Shown: positions 1 through 10,140 of the stretch, one piece after another | How positions within the stretch are numbered: position 1 is the first letter of the stretch | Layout of the letters: each line of letters starts with the position of its first letter | Source: Plakobranchus ocellatus | Lineage: Eukaryota > Mollusca > Gastropoda > Plakobranchidae | Length of the DNA: 31,110 bases | Reading direction: 5' to 3' | NCBI GenBank assembly: GCA_019648995.1 | Contig: BLXT01003901.1 | Location: forward strand, 181,685 to 212,794 | The notes under the pieces: model-generated | What the model was told of the DNA's origin: nothing | The model's input: only the letters and a program-made list of their open reading frames with translations | Database searches by the model: none | Program-made: the position numbers and the translations under genes

Positions 1-1
1 T

Positions 2-499
2 GTGAATCGAGCTGTGATGCCCCAATATTTACATCTTCCTCTACTGGATGTGGTAGAACTCCCGCAGCAACATTCGCCAGATGTATGGGCAAGGGTAGGT
101 CCAGTCCTCTCTCAGGACTCTGAAGGTTTGTCTCTAATTGCCAGTCTTTTGCAGATTAACCCAGATGATCGCTTGCCTTGTGCTGATGCGCTGTCTCACC
201 CTTTTGTTGTGAATGAAGTGAATGAAGTTGATGCTTTACTTTCAGGCCAAGAGTCTCTTGCTGAACATCCTCAGGTTCCTGCTGATCAGAACAACAATGG
301 CCCACCTGAGGTGATCATTATTGAAGATTCACCTGAGCTTGTTGATGGAAACAACCCACCTGCGCTGGAAAGCAGCAACGACCCACCTAATGTGGAAGAT
401 GATGGTGATGTTTCTGAGGAGATTACTACTGAGGATTCACGTGAGCCTGAGAATGATGATGAAAGGGATGAGGTAATTGTAATTGAGGATTCCCCTTAA
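2..499 (+). CDS. C-terminal exon of a CDK-like Ser/Thr protein kinase with acidic SIM-containing tail (5' partial)
   Basis: The frame is open to the left edge and ends at TAA 497-499. The GTG at position 2 is simply the first full in-frame codon, not a believable start. Residues about 43-70 (GLSLIASLLQINPDDR, then ALSHPFV) match the end of a protein kinase catalytic domain, subdomain XI. They include the invariant Arg and the Ala-Leu-x-His-Pro-Phe ending typical of CDK/CMGC kinases. The preceding stretch (LP-x-acidic-W-x-GPVLSQDSEG) has the layout of the CDK C-lobe insert region. The rest (about residues 75-165) is a low-complexity acidic tail rich in Asn, Pro, Asp and Glu, with EDS repeated three times and two hydrophobic-acidic motifs, VIIIEDSP and VIVIEDSP. 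The family is inferred from the C-lobe only, because the ATP-binding and catalytic loops lie outside the window. Kinase end confident; CDK subfamily moderate. Confidence 0.72.
   Translation: MNRAVMPQYLHLPLLDVVELPQQHSPDVWARVGPVLSQDSEGLSLIASLLQINPDDRLPCADALSHPFVVNEVNEVDALLSGQESLAEHPQVPADQNNNGPPEVIIIEDSPELVDGNNPPALESSNDPPNVEDDGDVSEEITTEDSREPENDDERDEVIVIEDSP
308..337 (+). other. SUMO-interaction-like motif 1 in kinase tail
   Basis: The codons read EVIIIEDSPE: four consecutive aliphatic residues followed by acidic residues and a Ser-Pro, the layout of a type-b SUMO-interacting motif. Its function is inferred. Confidence 0.45.
470..496 (+). other. SUMO-interaction-like motif 2 at the extreme C terminus
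   Basis: The codons read EVIVIEDSP and then stop. This is nearly identical to motif 1, with the same Glu-aliphatic-Glu-Asp-Ser-Pro order. The motif forms the very end of the protein. Confidence 0.45.
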
Positions 500-519
500 T
501 CATCACTATTGGCCATCAG

Positions 520-958
520 GTAAGTTTTAATTATGAACATTTGTATATAATTTTGAATACTCATTATATTTTTTATCTAAAGCATAGCTGGGTACTTCAT
601 CTATGATGGATGAGGAAAATCAGCATCTAGCTTGTAAAGCAACCCATTTCTGAGATTTGTGCATGATTGATGACCTGTATATACATTTTTTTTTATTCTT
701 TTGGCTAAATCTCAAGCATTTGTCTGAATCACAGATCTTTTAAAGTCATCTCTGCAGATAAGTGTCCCCTTCCATTGTACTTTTTGGAATTGCTTTGCTG
801 GCATTAGATCAAAGGGACTATCATGTGCTGTGCTTTTTCTTCCTGCATGGGTGTGACTTTTTCTCATTCATTATGAGATTACTTACATACTTACCTACTT
901 CACTCCCTTATTGAGTCTTTCTTTGCGAATTTCCTCTCTTCCTTTCTTTTTTCCTACT

Positions 959-990
<32 letters not shown>

Positions 991-1866
991 TGTGGTTCCC
1001 CTTTCTATGTGTTTGTGTCACCTTCCAACCTTTCTCATTCTCTCTCTCTTTATCACTCTTTCATTACTATCACAACTACTAATACTACTGCTCTTTTACT
1101 AATACTACTACTACTTCTAATACATTTTGTTTTTATTGTACATATGAGTTTATGTCATATTCTAATGCTTCCTGTAAATACATTTTCAGTGCTTTCCTTA
1201 GTAAGCCAATTTTTTACCTTTTGTTTCCTTAAATGTGATGTGTATGTTATATTTTATCTTATCTTTCCAATAAAGCAGGAGTAAGTCAAACCATTCATGT
1301 ATCCATTCTTTGCTGTAATGTGTCCTGTAAATACAAGGGTTTGCTGCGTGATATATGTTTCCTGTACAGACAATTTACATCATTACAATACTATTTTAAA
1401 AAACTGATCCTCCACGAGGTCCATTCCTTGCCGTGGTGTGGAGGCTTGTGTGCCCCGTTTACCCAGAGAGCTATGCTGGCAAGGATTGAATTGACACATC
1501 CTTGGTAGGGTCTCCCATGCTGGACAGGTCAAAGGGCAGGGGCCAGACAAAGCATGGACCAGATTGACTGATGCTTAAAGAATAAAAATAAAAAGAGAGA
1601 TTGATCATGCACCGCTGATATGAGGCGCCTCCTATTGGGAGTGCTATTATTATAGTTCTTCTTAAGTCACGTATCTCTATCTTATTGTCAATTGTAAAGT
1701 ATTTTAAAGAAATTTTTTTTTTTCCAAAGCTAGATTTAAAGCTGATGTGTTGGTCATTCCTGCTGCATAGATGTTTGTGAGATGCTTGTATCAACGTGAT
1801 TGTTGTCTTTCTGCTTTGTCCTTTTTTTTTTTTTTTGAAAATAATGTTTGAATATTTTTTCTACAG
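520..1866 (+). other. Possible 3' UTR intron of the kinase gene
   Basis: A perfect consensus donor (CAG|GTAAGT) begins at 520, only 20 nt after the stop codon. A good acceptor (pyrimidine run, then TTTCTACAG) ends at 1866. No coding frame continues, so a spliced 3' UTR is the simplest reading. The acceptor choice is a guess. The stretch also contains a poly-T/CT tract at about 930-991 and an AATAAA at 1269-1274 that could instead serve as a polyadenylation signal for an unspliced form. Confidence 0.3.
1406..1640 (+). mobile_element. Possible 5'-end fragment of a non-LTR retrotransposon
   Basis: The segment is more GC-rich than its surroundings and reads like the 5' leader common in invertebrate LINE copies: a CCACGAGG...CCTTGCCGTGGTGTGG block, then GGTCTCCCATGCTGGACAGG, then GGGGCCAGACAAAG. 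It ends in an A-rich run. Recognition is from memory of the repeat type, not from a search. No ORF is preserved. Confidence 0.4.
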
Positions 1867-2170
1867 GTGTTAATCATCCATGGAAATAAGGTGATGAATA
1901 AGCGGTGACATAACATTTTTTCCATAGGCAGTAGTTTTTTGTTTGCCTTTTATTGCGAATGATATTTTACAGTACTTTTTACTCTTGCTCTTTCTTACTG
2001 TTGTATGCCAATTATTTTTGTGAGGTCTAAACTAACTTTTTCTTTTCTTTTCTTCCAAAGCCAGATTTATAGCTGATAAGGAGTGGTTATTTTTGCTTCA
2101 TTGATTTTTATGAGCTGCTTAGAACAAGATGATTGTTGTGTTTCTCCTGTTCATGCTTTTTTTTTTTTAA
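1722..2170 (+). repeat. Two diverged direct copies of a ~110-bp segment
   Basis: A segment starting CCAAAGCTAGATTTAAAGCTGA (about 1731) and running through GATTGTTGT to a poly-T reappears at about 2055 as CCAAAGCCAGATTTATAGCTGA with the same ending and poly-T. The offset is about 325 bp. The short CTAAAGCTAG/CTAAACCTAG block also occurs at the head of the copies near 8,090 and 10,795, suggesting one dispersed family. Confidence 0.45.
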
Positions 2171-3055
2171 ATGATATGTGTGCTTCAGTGTGATTTTTTT
2201 TTTCTCTTTTCTGCATTGCCCTAATTACTCTCATTAGATATTCTAGGACTAATTCAGTGATAACTGAATCATCATTTTTATGCATTTATGATGTGGCCCT
2301 TTTTACTATTTATGGTGTCCTAACAGAGCAGAATTACAGGCTGAATAAGTGAGAGAGATTGTTTTTGATTTAAGAAGTTTAAAAGGAAATATCTTTCAAA
2401 AACTTGTGGGAAACCTTTGACACCAAAGAGATTATTGATAGCACAATCCTACTCTTGGTTCATTGATGTCTATGGGAAATATTCATGTTTAAATGAGATA
2501 ATGTAATCGAAGTGTTAGTTCTGTTTGACTTTTTGGCCTGTTTATTCCAAGTTTGTGACAATCTTTATTATTCAGTGACGTATCCAGAGGTCAAAGACCA
2601 TCTTAATTATATTCACATGGTAGAAGTCTTAGTAAGCTGCCAATCTTATTTCATGTTTTTCTAATAACAAGCCAGTATTTTTCCCAAGTTTTCATTACAT
2701 GCATTTTCTACTCCGGCCTTTAGAAAATCTCATGGGGAAACATTTGGGCATCTCCTGTGTAAGTTAATCTAAATGGTAAACGCTCCAACTAAAGTGCCTT
2801 TTGGAATGAGAGATTTTAATGAGAATGGCAGTTTGTGTTTAGAATTTTTCTCAATCAAGTGTATTGAGTATATTCTTCATGCAGTAGTTAATGACTATCA
2901 TTGCTTCCTCAGGAAGGATGCCCCAATTGTTTGCATTTAACACAAATGAATTATCCTCTTAAAGGAGGTCTCGAATACAATTGTCATATTTTCCTCTGCA
3001 TTTGTGCTGCCTTCAATAAGAGTGACAGTCCAAAGTCCAGTGTATCAACACAAAC
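2171..3055. other. Intergenic AT-rich DNA, nothing recognised
   Basis: No coding frame, RNA gene or clear repeat was seen. A short CA microsatellite lies at 3051-3066, at the edge of the satellite region. Confidence 0.5.
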
Positions 3056-3059
3056 ACAC

Positions 3060-5105
3060 ACACACACTTGTTAGCCTCTTTAGGGGTGTCTGTCTCATCA
3101 TGCATATGATTTATCATGACAGAAAGAAGTGTAGGGTCATAAGACCAACATGCATATATATTTGCACAAAATAGTTTGGCTTTCTTGCTGCCTCCCATCA
3201 TAATGACATTAGATAAAATTATTTTGTAGATATTGTTGATCAATGATGTTATTCTCACCCCCAGTAGTAGGGGATGGTCTTAAGAACAGCACACCCAAAC
3301 AAACGCTCAAAGTTACATGAAAAGCAAGTTTCTTTCAACTGATCTGTCTATCTACATTTAAGATAGCGAATTCACCCAGAGATCTGCAGATATTTATCCA
3401 ACATTCAGGGAGCCTGAGATCACCTTGATGTGGACTGGTCTATAAACAAAAATCAATCTAAAAATATAGTTTAGACATAGTGATAGTTTTTTTGCTACCT
3501 TCTGTAGGAAATGATCATTTGTTGCCACCCCTAGTGGGAGGTGATGGTCATAAGCCAACATTATTATACATGTCAACACAAATAGATTAGCTTCTCTCTG
3601 AAAGTCTCTAGATTGACAAGCATTGTATTTTTATAAATAAATATATCAGTTGTTGCCACCCCTAGTAGGAGGTGATGGTCATAAACCCAACATACACATC
3701 AACTCAAATAGATTAGCTTCTCTCTGAAAGTCTCTAGTTTGACAAGCACTGTATTTTTATAAATAAATATATCAGTTGTTGCCACCCCTAGTAGGAGGTG
3801 ATGGTCATAAGCCCAACATACACGTCAACTCAAATAGATTAGCTTCTCTCTAAAAGTCTCTAGATTGACAAGCATTGTATTTTTATAAATAAAAATATGT
3901 ATAATCAATTGTTGCCACCTGTAGTAGGAGGTGATGGTCATGAGCAAACATTATTATACATGTCAAATCAAATAGATTAGCTTCCCTCTGAAAGTCTCCA
4001 GATTGGCAAGCATTGTATTTTTGTAAATATTAAAATTTATATTATCAGTTGTTGCCACCCCCTAGGAGGTGATGGTCATAAGCCCAACAGGCAACATATA
4101 CATGTCAATACAAATAGATTAGCTTCTTTCTGAAAGTCTCTAGATTGACAAGCATTGTATTTTTGTAAATATTAAAATTTATATTATCAGTTGTTGCCAC
4201 ACCTAGGAGGTGATGGTCATAAGCCCAACATATACGTCAACACAAATTGATTAGCTTCTTTCTGAAAGTCTCTAGATTGACAAGCATTGTATTTTTGTAA
4301 ATATTTAAATTTATATTATCAGTTGTTGCCATCCCTAGTAGGAGGTGATGGTCATAAGCCCAGCATACGCATATTAACTTAAACAGGTTAGCTTCTCTCT
4401 GCAATTCCCTATATTGATAAGCATAGCATTCATTCAGTCATTGCGGCCCCCAGTGGGGGTGATGGTCATAAGCCCAGCATATACATGTAGACTTTAACAG
4501 GTTAGCTTCTCACTGCAAATCCCTATACTGACATTGTATTCATTCAGTCGTGTCGGCCCCCAGTGAGGGTGATGGTCATAAGCCCAGCATATGCATATTA
4601 ACTTAAACAGGTTAGCTTCTCTCTGCAAATCTCTATATTGATAAGCATTGTATTCATTCAGTCATTGCGGCCCCCAGTGAGGGTGATGGTGGTTAGCCCA
4701 GCATATTCATGTTAACTTAAACAGGTTAGCTTCTCTCTGCAAATCCCTATACTGACAAGCATTGTATTTATTCAGTAGTTGCGGCCCCCAGTGAGGGTGA
4801 TGGTCATAAGCCCAGCATTTGCATATTAACTTAAATAGGTTAGCTTCTCTCTGTAAATCCTCTACTGACAAGCATTGTATTCATTCATTCATTGCGGCCC
4901 CCAGTGAGGGTGATGGTCTTAAGCCCAGCATGTACATGTTAACATAAACAGGTTAGCTTCTCTCTGCAAATCTCTATATTGACACGCATTGTATTCATTC
5001 AGTCATTGCGGCCTCCAGTGAGGGTGATGGTCATAAGCCCAGCATGTACATGTTAACATAAACAGGTTAGCTTCTCTCTGCAAATCCCTATGTTGCCAAG
5101 CATTG
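3060..5105 (+). repeat. Large tandem satellite array with two unit-length subfamilies
   Basis: The core GTGATGGTCATAAGCC recurs at 3541, 3672, 3798, 3931, 4069, 4210 and 4345 (steps of 126-141 bp). It recurs again at 4459, 4569, 4683, 4797, 4910 and 5024 (steps of 110-114 bp). Each unit has the same order: TTGCCACC/TTGCGGCC, CCAGTAGGAGG or CCAGTGAGG, the core, a variable AT-rich part, TTAGCTTCTCTCTG, then GACAAGCATTGTAT. Units before 4345 (type A) carry a longer AT-rich spacer than those after it (type B). Degenerate copies at about 3134 and 3260 mark a decaying left border. Confidence 0.9.
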
Positions 5106-5545
5106 GATTGTGGGGCCCGGGGAAAGAATGTGCTCCACCGTTTTTGCCGCGGGTTGTAAGAGGCGACCAAGGCAGGTTGTTGCCTATGGACTGCCTCTTG
5201 TCAGTATATGGGGACATCTCTTTTTCTCCACGTGGCTTTGTCTTCTATCCCCACTTCCTTTCCTGCGCTATCGTCACATCTACTTCTCCTGTGTCCGCTA
5301 CTTCTTTCTCTGTTCATGTGGAGTCTGGGATAAAATTGACCAACCATACTGTGCGTGTCTAAGACATAAGAGGCGACTAAAACAGGTTGTCGCCCATGAA
5401 CTGCCTCTTGTCGGTACACAGGCGACATCACTTTCTCTCCACCTTGTTTTTGTCTTCTCTCCCCACTTCCTTTCCTGCGCTATCGTCCGTTCTGCTTCTC
5501 TCCCTACTGTCTCCTATTTCTATCCATCATAGCCCTCCAGTGCTG
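5105..5545 (+). repeat. Two tandem copies of a ~215-bp repeat containing GTAAGAGGCGAC
   Basis: A unit beginning around 5,155 (GTAAGAGGCGACC, AGGTTGTTGCC, ACTGCCTCTTGTC, then CCCCACTTCCTTTCCTGCGC) is repeated from about 5,367 (ATAAGAGGCGACT, AGGTTGTCGCC, ACTGCCTCTTGTC, then the same CCCCACTTCC block). GC content is higher than in the flanks. Small frames across it are not gene-like. Confidence 0.65.
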
Positions 5546-5875
5546 GAAATAATTGAGAGGCCCACCCCCACAGCGTGGGCGGCTTGTTTGCCGTGAGGTG
5601 CGACCCGTATAGGTTGAGGGGTGGATCCTGGAGGTTGAGGTGGTGACAGCCCGGCAGTAGTGGCTGTCACTAACCGACATGCCTCCTGGGCCACTTCCTT
5701 CTCCGGAGACGGAAGGGCAGTGCTGACCCACTCTGCCCAATCGGCTGGTCAGTTTTCTTCCATTAGAGCTTGGGTCAATCCCAGTAGAGGTCCCACACCC
5801 TCTGCTGTGAGTATAGCTCCAGGGTAACCCAGGCACAGCGCTGGAGTGCTGTGCAAAGTGTCCCCTTAGTTGGGC
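5545..5875 (+). mobile_element. GC-rich retroelement-like fragment, possible LINE 5' region
   Basis: The sequence reads GTGGGCGGCTTGTTTGCCGTGAGG, then GGATCCTGGAGGTTGAGG, and is far more GC-rich than the neighbourhood. It resembles the leader-like fragment near 1.4 kb in style (GGCTTG...GCCGTG) without being a close copy. It abuts the LINE 3' end on the opposite strand. Identity is inferred, and no intact frame remains. Confidence 0.35.
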
Positions 5876-5929
5876 TCCTTATTTGAATTATTATGTTTTT
5901 TTTCTTTATGAAAGTGTACTAAGCAAGCA

Positions 5930-6541
5930 TATGATTTGATTAAACCATCATGCTGCGTATACTGGGGAAAAGGTTTTTTAAAAGGTAGCTCTGGGTTAGC
6001 CATGTGTGGCCGACCCAAAGCCTACACATGACAGTCTCCTGTTTTCTACCTACTACTTCACCTCTTTTGCTGAGGTCTTCTCCCAAGTTGGGGAGTACTT
6101 TGTGGAGCTTGTTTGCCCCCTCAACATCCCAATTTTCTTGCCAAATGACATGGATGTATGCTTTTACTTAAGGTTTCAGATCGGACCAACAAATGAGTTT
6201 TTCTGAAATTGATGCCCTGTGTAGAGTCGCCTTTGCAACTTTGTCCACCTTCTCATTCCCCCCATATGCCTACCGTAAGCAGGAATCCAGACAAAAGAGA
6301 TGTGAATATTGATTGGAAATTTTCGGATAAAACTGTACAGGCGCCCGATATCTTTAACTTTTAATTTGTTAAATTTGAACAGACCGTAGGGCTGACAGGG
6401 TATCACTGTAAATAACAAAATTTATGCTATTTGGTGAGCTCAGCACTAAAAACAGTGGAGCCGTCTTTAAGGTGAGTTGCCTTTGAGCAGTCTGAGCGTT
6501 CCAGAAAATAGGCTGCGGCCGCAAGCTTTTCCCCAGTATAG
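5930..6541 (-). mobile_element. Decayed LINE ORF2 end: RNase H domain and C-terminal region
   Basis: Reading the - strand from 6541 gives GEKLAAAAYF, then KDGSTVFSAEL (about 6431-6463), then ISFVWIPAYG (about 6268-6301). After a one-base frame change it gives GNEKVDKVAKA (about 6229-6260), and finally GHTWLTQSYLLK (about 5975-6011). This is the order of the RNase H domain (DGS...AEL, WxPxH-like, GNExxD) and the following GHTxLTxxYLL segment of Jockey/I-like non-LTR retrotransposons. Stops and frameshifts show it is dead. The expected Cys-rich HCCH finger after GHT is not recognisable. Confidence 0.78.
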
Positions 6542-6790
6542 TCAGTTATTGCTGCCCCCAGTAGGAGGCGGCAGTCGTAAGCCTGATATGTTTTTTTGAG
6601 ACAGAGAGGCAAGCTTCTTTCTGTAGGTCTTTATCGTGACAAACATTTAATAGTCAGGTATTGCTGCCCCCAGTAAGAGGGGATGGTCACAAGCCCGATG
6701 GATAGGTTCAGTGAGAGAATGATTATGAATATATTATCATTGCTGACTTTCTGTTAGAAATGATAGTCATGAGCCCAATTTGGCCGGGGG
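6541..6790 (+). repeat. Second array of the satellite family (three units)
   Basis: Units begin at about 6548 (TTGCTGCCCCCAGTAGGAGG), 6660 (TTGCTGCCCCCAGTAAGAGG) and 6740 (degenerate, ending GATAGTCATGAGCCCAA). All carry the GTCATAAGCC-like core, and the first carries AGCTTCTTTCTG. A run of 15 G lies at 6786-6800. Confidence 0.75.
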
Positions 6791-6800
6791 GGGGGGGGGG

Positions 6801-7393
6801 ATCTTCTCTTAACACATAAAATTATATAAACTGTTTCTTTCCTTTTAGAAATAGTCAGCAACAGTCCTCAGCTCAAAACCATTTAGACAAACACTTGGAA
6901 CATGTAAGCAATATAAATGTTATGATTATTTATATGTCATGATTTAATGCCTCAATATGATCATTCTTGTTAAAATTGTAAAGTTAATGTATGAAAAGGA
7001 CACATTTTGTAATATGTGCACCATACAAGCCCCCTTTTTTTTCAAGCAACATTTGCAGAATGTTATATTTGGATTAGCAATTTGTATACCAATAAGTTAC
7101 CAAATTTATCTGTTAGTTCAGTTACTCCACCATATCCTTATGAGAATATAACTTGAAACAGCAATCATTCTTTCTTGGATTCATCTCCATGTATAAATCG
7201 GCCACTCAAACCTCAGCATCTTGGGGTTTTTTGGTTACTAGCAAAATGACTTCAAAAATTTTTTTTAAGTATGTAATAAGAAATTGACCTTTTCATTTAT
7301 TGCAAAGGTGGGTCAACTTTTCACTCCTTGAAAATGAAATTGTTCATGTTGAAAGCCACAAGTTTTTGATGACTTGTCTTGTGTGTATGGGAC
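6801..7393. other. AT-rich intergenic DNA, nothing recognised
   Basis: Only short frames without gene-like composition were seen. Confidence 0.5.
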
Positions 7394-7581
7394 ACTGTAC
7401 TATATTGAGTGAGAAAACAGCAGGCACATTGTAGCTAAAGAAAGCTAACAAATATATAGGGGAGGTAAACTATAAACCGCTTTATCAACTGTACTATATT
7501 GAGTGAGAAAACAGCAGGCACATTGTAGCTAAAGAAAGCTAACAAATATATAGGGGAGGTAAACTATAAACCGCTTTATCA
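7394..7581 (+). repeat. Perfect 94-bp tandem duplication
   Basis: Positions 7394-7487 and 7488-7581 appear identical at every base, beginning ACTGTACTATATTGAG and ending CCGCTTTATCA. Perfect identity implies a very recent duplication or an assembly artefact. Confidence 0.95.
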
Positions 7582-8019
7582 AAATTTTTTTAATCATTTC
7601 TACTTCTTTGTTGCTGTAGGCTTAGTCAAACAAAAAAAATATTATCATATCATTAAGGATCTTTTTTGTTGTTGTTTTGTAGTAAAGCATGGGAATGTAA
7701 GAACAATAGATCTTTTTTTTTTTTTTTGCAATGATTTTCTCAAGAAACTTGTATGAGTATCATCAATGTCTTAATGTTGACCATCACTAGTGTCTTTTTT
7801 TTTCTGTTGTCCATCTGTAAAAACTTAATATTTTTTTGTTTAGCGCATCAGTTAAAATCTTTATTAGTTTGACCATCACTAATGTTTTTGTTCTGTTGTT
7901 CATCTGTTTTAAAAACTGATTGCTTGTCGAGCCCCTTGGTGGAAATGATCTTAATGTTTGGTGTAATACAATTTTAGAGCTTTGGTTTGAAAGGAAACTC
8001 TTAGGCTAGTGGAAACTGC

Positions 8020-8460
8020 ATAGATGTTTTTTAAATACTTTCGTTTCCCTATTTTTTTTTTTTTGAATATTGAAAGATTTTTTTCTCTTCTAAACCTAGA
8101 CTGAGAAATAGATTGAGAGCAGCACACCAGTAGGCCCACCAACATACTAACTGTCTGAGATTTATGTAGACCCCCTTACGGCAGCTGCTTCCTGAGCAAG
8201 ATCCCTGGATGAAGACATGGCTGCTACCTGAGTGATACTGTGGATGGTGCCAAGATGTCCCCCGGATATATACCTGCCAAATTACATGTCACAATTTCTG
8301 CTTTCTTCACTTTTACTGCAGAGACTGCTATACAAAGATCCATGAAAACTTGAAATCATGAGCAGCAGGAGCTGACAGGACATCTCGCAACAGCCTTTTT
8401 CAAGGCCACCAAACTTTCTCGAAGATGACTTCTGACGACATATAACCAACTCTTTTCTCT
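8020..8460 (+). repeat. Dispersed repeat, copy 1 (second copy at 10,735-11,195)
   Basis: Shares with 10,735-11,195 a poly-T block, CTCTTCTAAA-CTAG, GTAGACCC, GCAGCTGCTT-CTGAG, CCCTGGATG, ATGGTGCC-AGATGTCC, AAGGCCACCAAA, and a 29-bp identical block starting GAAGATGACTTCTGACGACA at about 8421. No coding frame is shared. It could be a SINE-like or other non-autonomous element. Class not recognised. Confidence 0.75.
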
Positions 8461-9340
8461 CATCAATGCCTCACTCAAATTTTCTTACTTTTCTACCTCT
8501 GTATTTTATTTCCTGACATTGTCTTGTCTTTTTTTAATGCCCACAAATAATTTAAAATTTTGTGGCTCGGGTATATGCTTTTAAAAGTCTTTTTTTTTTC
8601 CACTTGATTTTGTTCTTTTTGGATGGGATTGATTAATTGTTGAAATAGAACATTTTATTCTTTTATTGTAAATGATTGGTTGATCCAGTTTCTGCACTTT
8701 GTTAAATTCAACATTAATTTTTTACCTGAAATTTTAGATACAATCTGCATCAGAGGCCCTTTCGGGTCACCTATTGTGCAGGTTTTTCATATAAAATTAT
8801 AAATGATATGGAAAAATATGACTCAGGTCACCTATGTAGGATGTTTCGTTATAATTTATGACTGTCTTCAATAACTTGAGTGAAAAGTCTTGTCAAAGAT
8901 TTTTTTGAAAAGCTTATATCAAGCCTATCTTATAAATACCAGGGGAAAATGGCAAACCACAAGTAAAACAAATGTTCATTGTCGCCGTGAATGTAAATGC
9001 ATTTTTCTTTTGATGCTTGAACAGTTCAACTTGAAGTCTTGAAAAGCCAATGTTATCAAATTTTATCAACATGGTTAATAAAATGCAATAAAGATAACGT
9101 GTCGCCTGTGTAGGCCTACTTTATACAATAAGTGTGGTTTTAGTAAAATGAAGCATAGTGGGTTACTTAAAGGAACTCGGTGTCTATAGAAATATCTGAG
9201 CCTTTTTTACAGATTCCTTTCTAAGTTTTATCCATATGCTCCGATATATTTTTAATGGATGCCTATGGACTGAGAGAAAATGAATGAAGAGAAACACTGA
9301 GATAACCACTTTATGGTGGACTGGGTATACCAATAATCGA
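8461..9340. other. AT-rich intergenic DNA with a small internal repeat
   Basis: A GGTCACCTAT...TATAA segment at 8765 recurs at 8826 (61-bp offset), and a weaker GTCGCCTGTGTAGG copy lies near 9100. AATAAA-like hexamers occur near 9077-9092. No gene was recognised. Confidence 0.4.
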
Positions 9341-10022
9341 TTAATCAATTGCCGCCTCCAGTGGGAAGCGACTGTCATAAGTCTGGCACACAATTTGCTT
9401 ATACCAACAGACTAGCTTCTTTCAACAGGCCTCTATCTTGACCAGCATATAAATTGTGTCACATTGTCATTGCCGCCTCCAGTTGGAAGCGATGGTCATA
9501 AGCCCGACACAAGCACATACACATGTTTACACAAACACTGAACAGGCTAACTCTTTCATCAGGTCTCTATCTTAACCAGCAATGTAATTAATTTTAAATT
9601 ATATTACATAGTCATTGCCACCTCCAGTAGGGAGCGACGACCATAAGCCCGACACACGCACACATGTTTACACAAACATTCTAACATCTTGTGTTTTGAC
9701 CAGCAGTGTAAAATTAATTGTTAAAAAAAAGCAGTGTAAAGTTAATTGTCGCTCCAGGGAGGGTGGTCATAAGCCTGATGCACATGTTTACTTGAATTTT
9801 CATTACACAGGCCTCTATCTTGGCCAGGAGTGTAATAAAGTACTTATTGATGGTGCATAGGACACTGCTGCTTCCAGCAGGAACCTAACACATGAATATA
9901 TTTATAGCAATATTGGGGGTTTTGTTTGGCAGATCTCTTTTGTTAATGTGCAATGAAATTATTCTGTATGTGTCTAAAGTCGGTGCCATTGCTGCCTCTA
10001 CTACACTAGAAAGTGACAGTTG
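9340..10022 (+). repeat. Third array of the satellite family (about six units)
   Basis: Units begin at about 9350, 9470, 9614, 9735, 9868 and 9988 with TTGCCGCCTCCAGT or variants, followed by GTCATAAGCCCGACAC and, in the better copies, AGCTTCTTTC...CTCTATCTTGACCAGCA. This is the same unit order as the 3.0-5.1 kb array, but a distinct GC-variant (GCCGCC...GAAGCGA). The last two units are strongly degraded. Confidence 0.8.
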
Positions 10023-10078
10023 ACACTTGAAACAAGGTAATAAGGCTGCTTTCTGTCAAAAGATTGTCTGCCTACCAT

Positions 10079-10140
10079 CAGGGTTCCCGCCGGGTCGGGA
10101 ACTCGGGAAAAAGTCGGGAAAAACAAAATTAACCTTCGAA
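10079..10140 (+). mobile_element. Possible terminal fragment of a hAT-like DNA transposon
   Basis: The sequence CAGGGTTCCCGCC followed by repeated CGGGAA(A) motifs resembles the terminal inverted repeat region (CAGGGTTCCC) of hAT-type elements. I did not find a matching opposite end or an 8-bp target duplication, so this is a weak call. Confidence 0.25.

Noticed and set aside
911-1284. Hydrophobic frames after the kinase gene
   Set aside because: Made by poly-T and CT-rich DNA; no start context or domain.
3013-3579. Short - strand frames at the start of the satellite array
   Set aside because: They lie in degenerate satellite units and show no protein-like features.
6518-6532. Adjacent NotI and HindIII sites (GCGGCCGCAAGCTT), suspicious of a cloning vector
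   Set aside because: The bases are explained as codons of the LINE RNase H remnant on the - strand (GEKLAAAAYF). The flanks show matching RNase H motifs and no vector-like sequence.
6786-6800. 15-G run as a regulatory G-quadruplex
   Set aside because: A single homopolymer run beside a degraded satellite unit; no gene nearby to regulate and prone to sequencing error.
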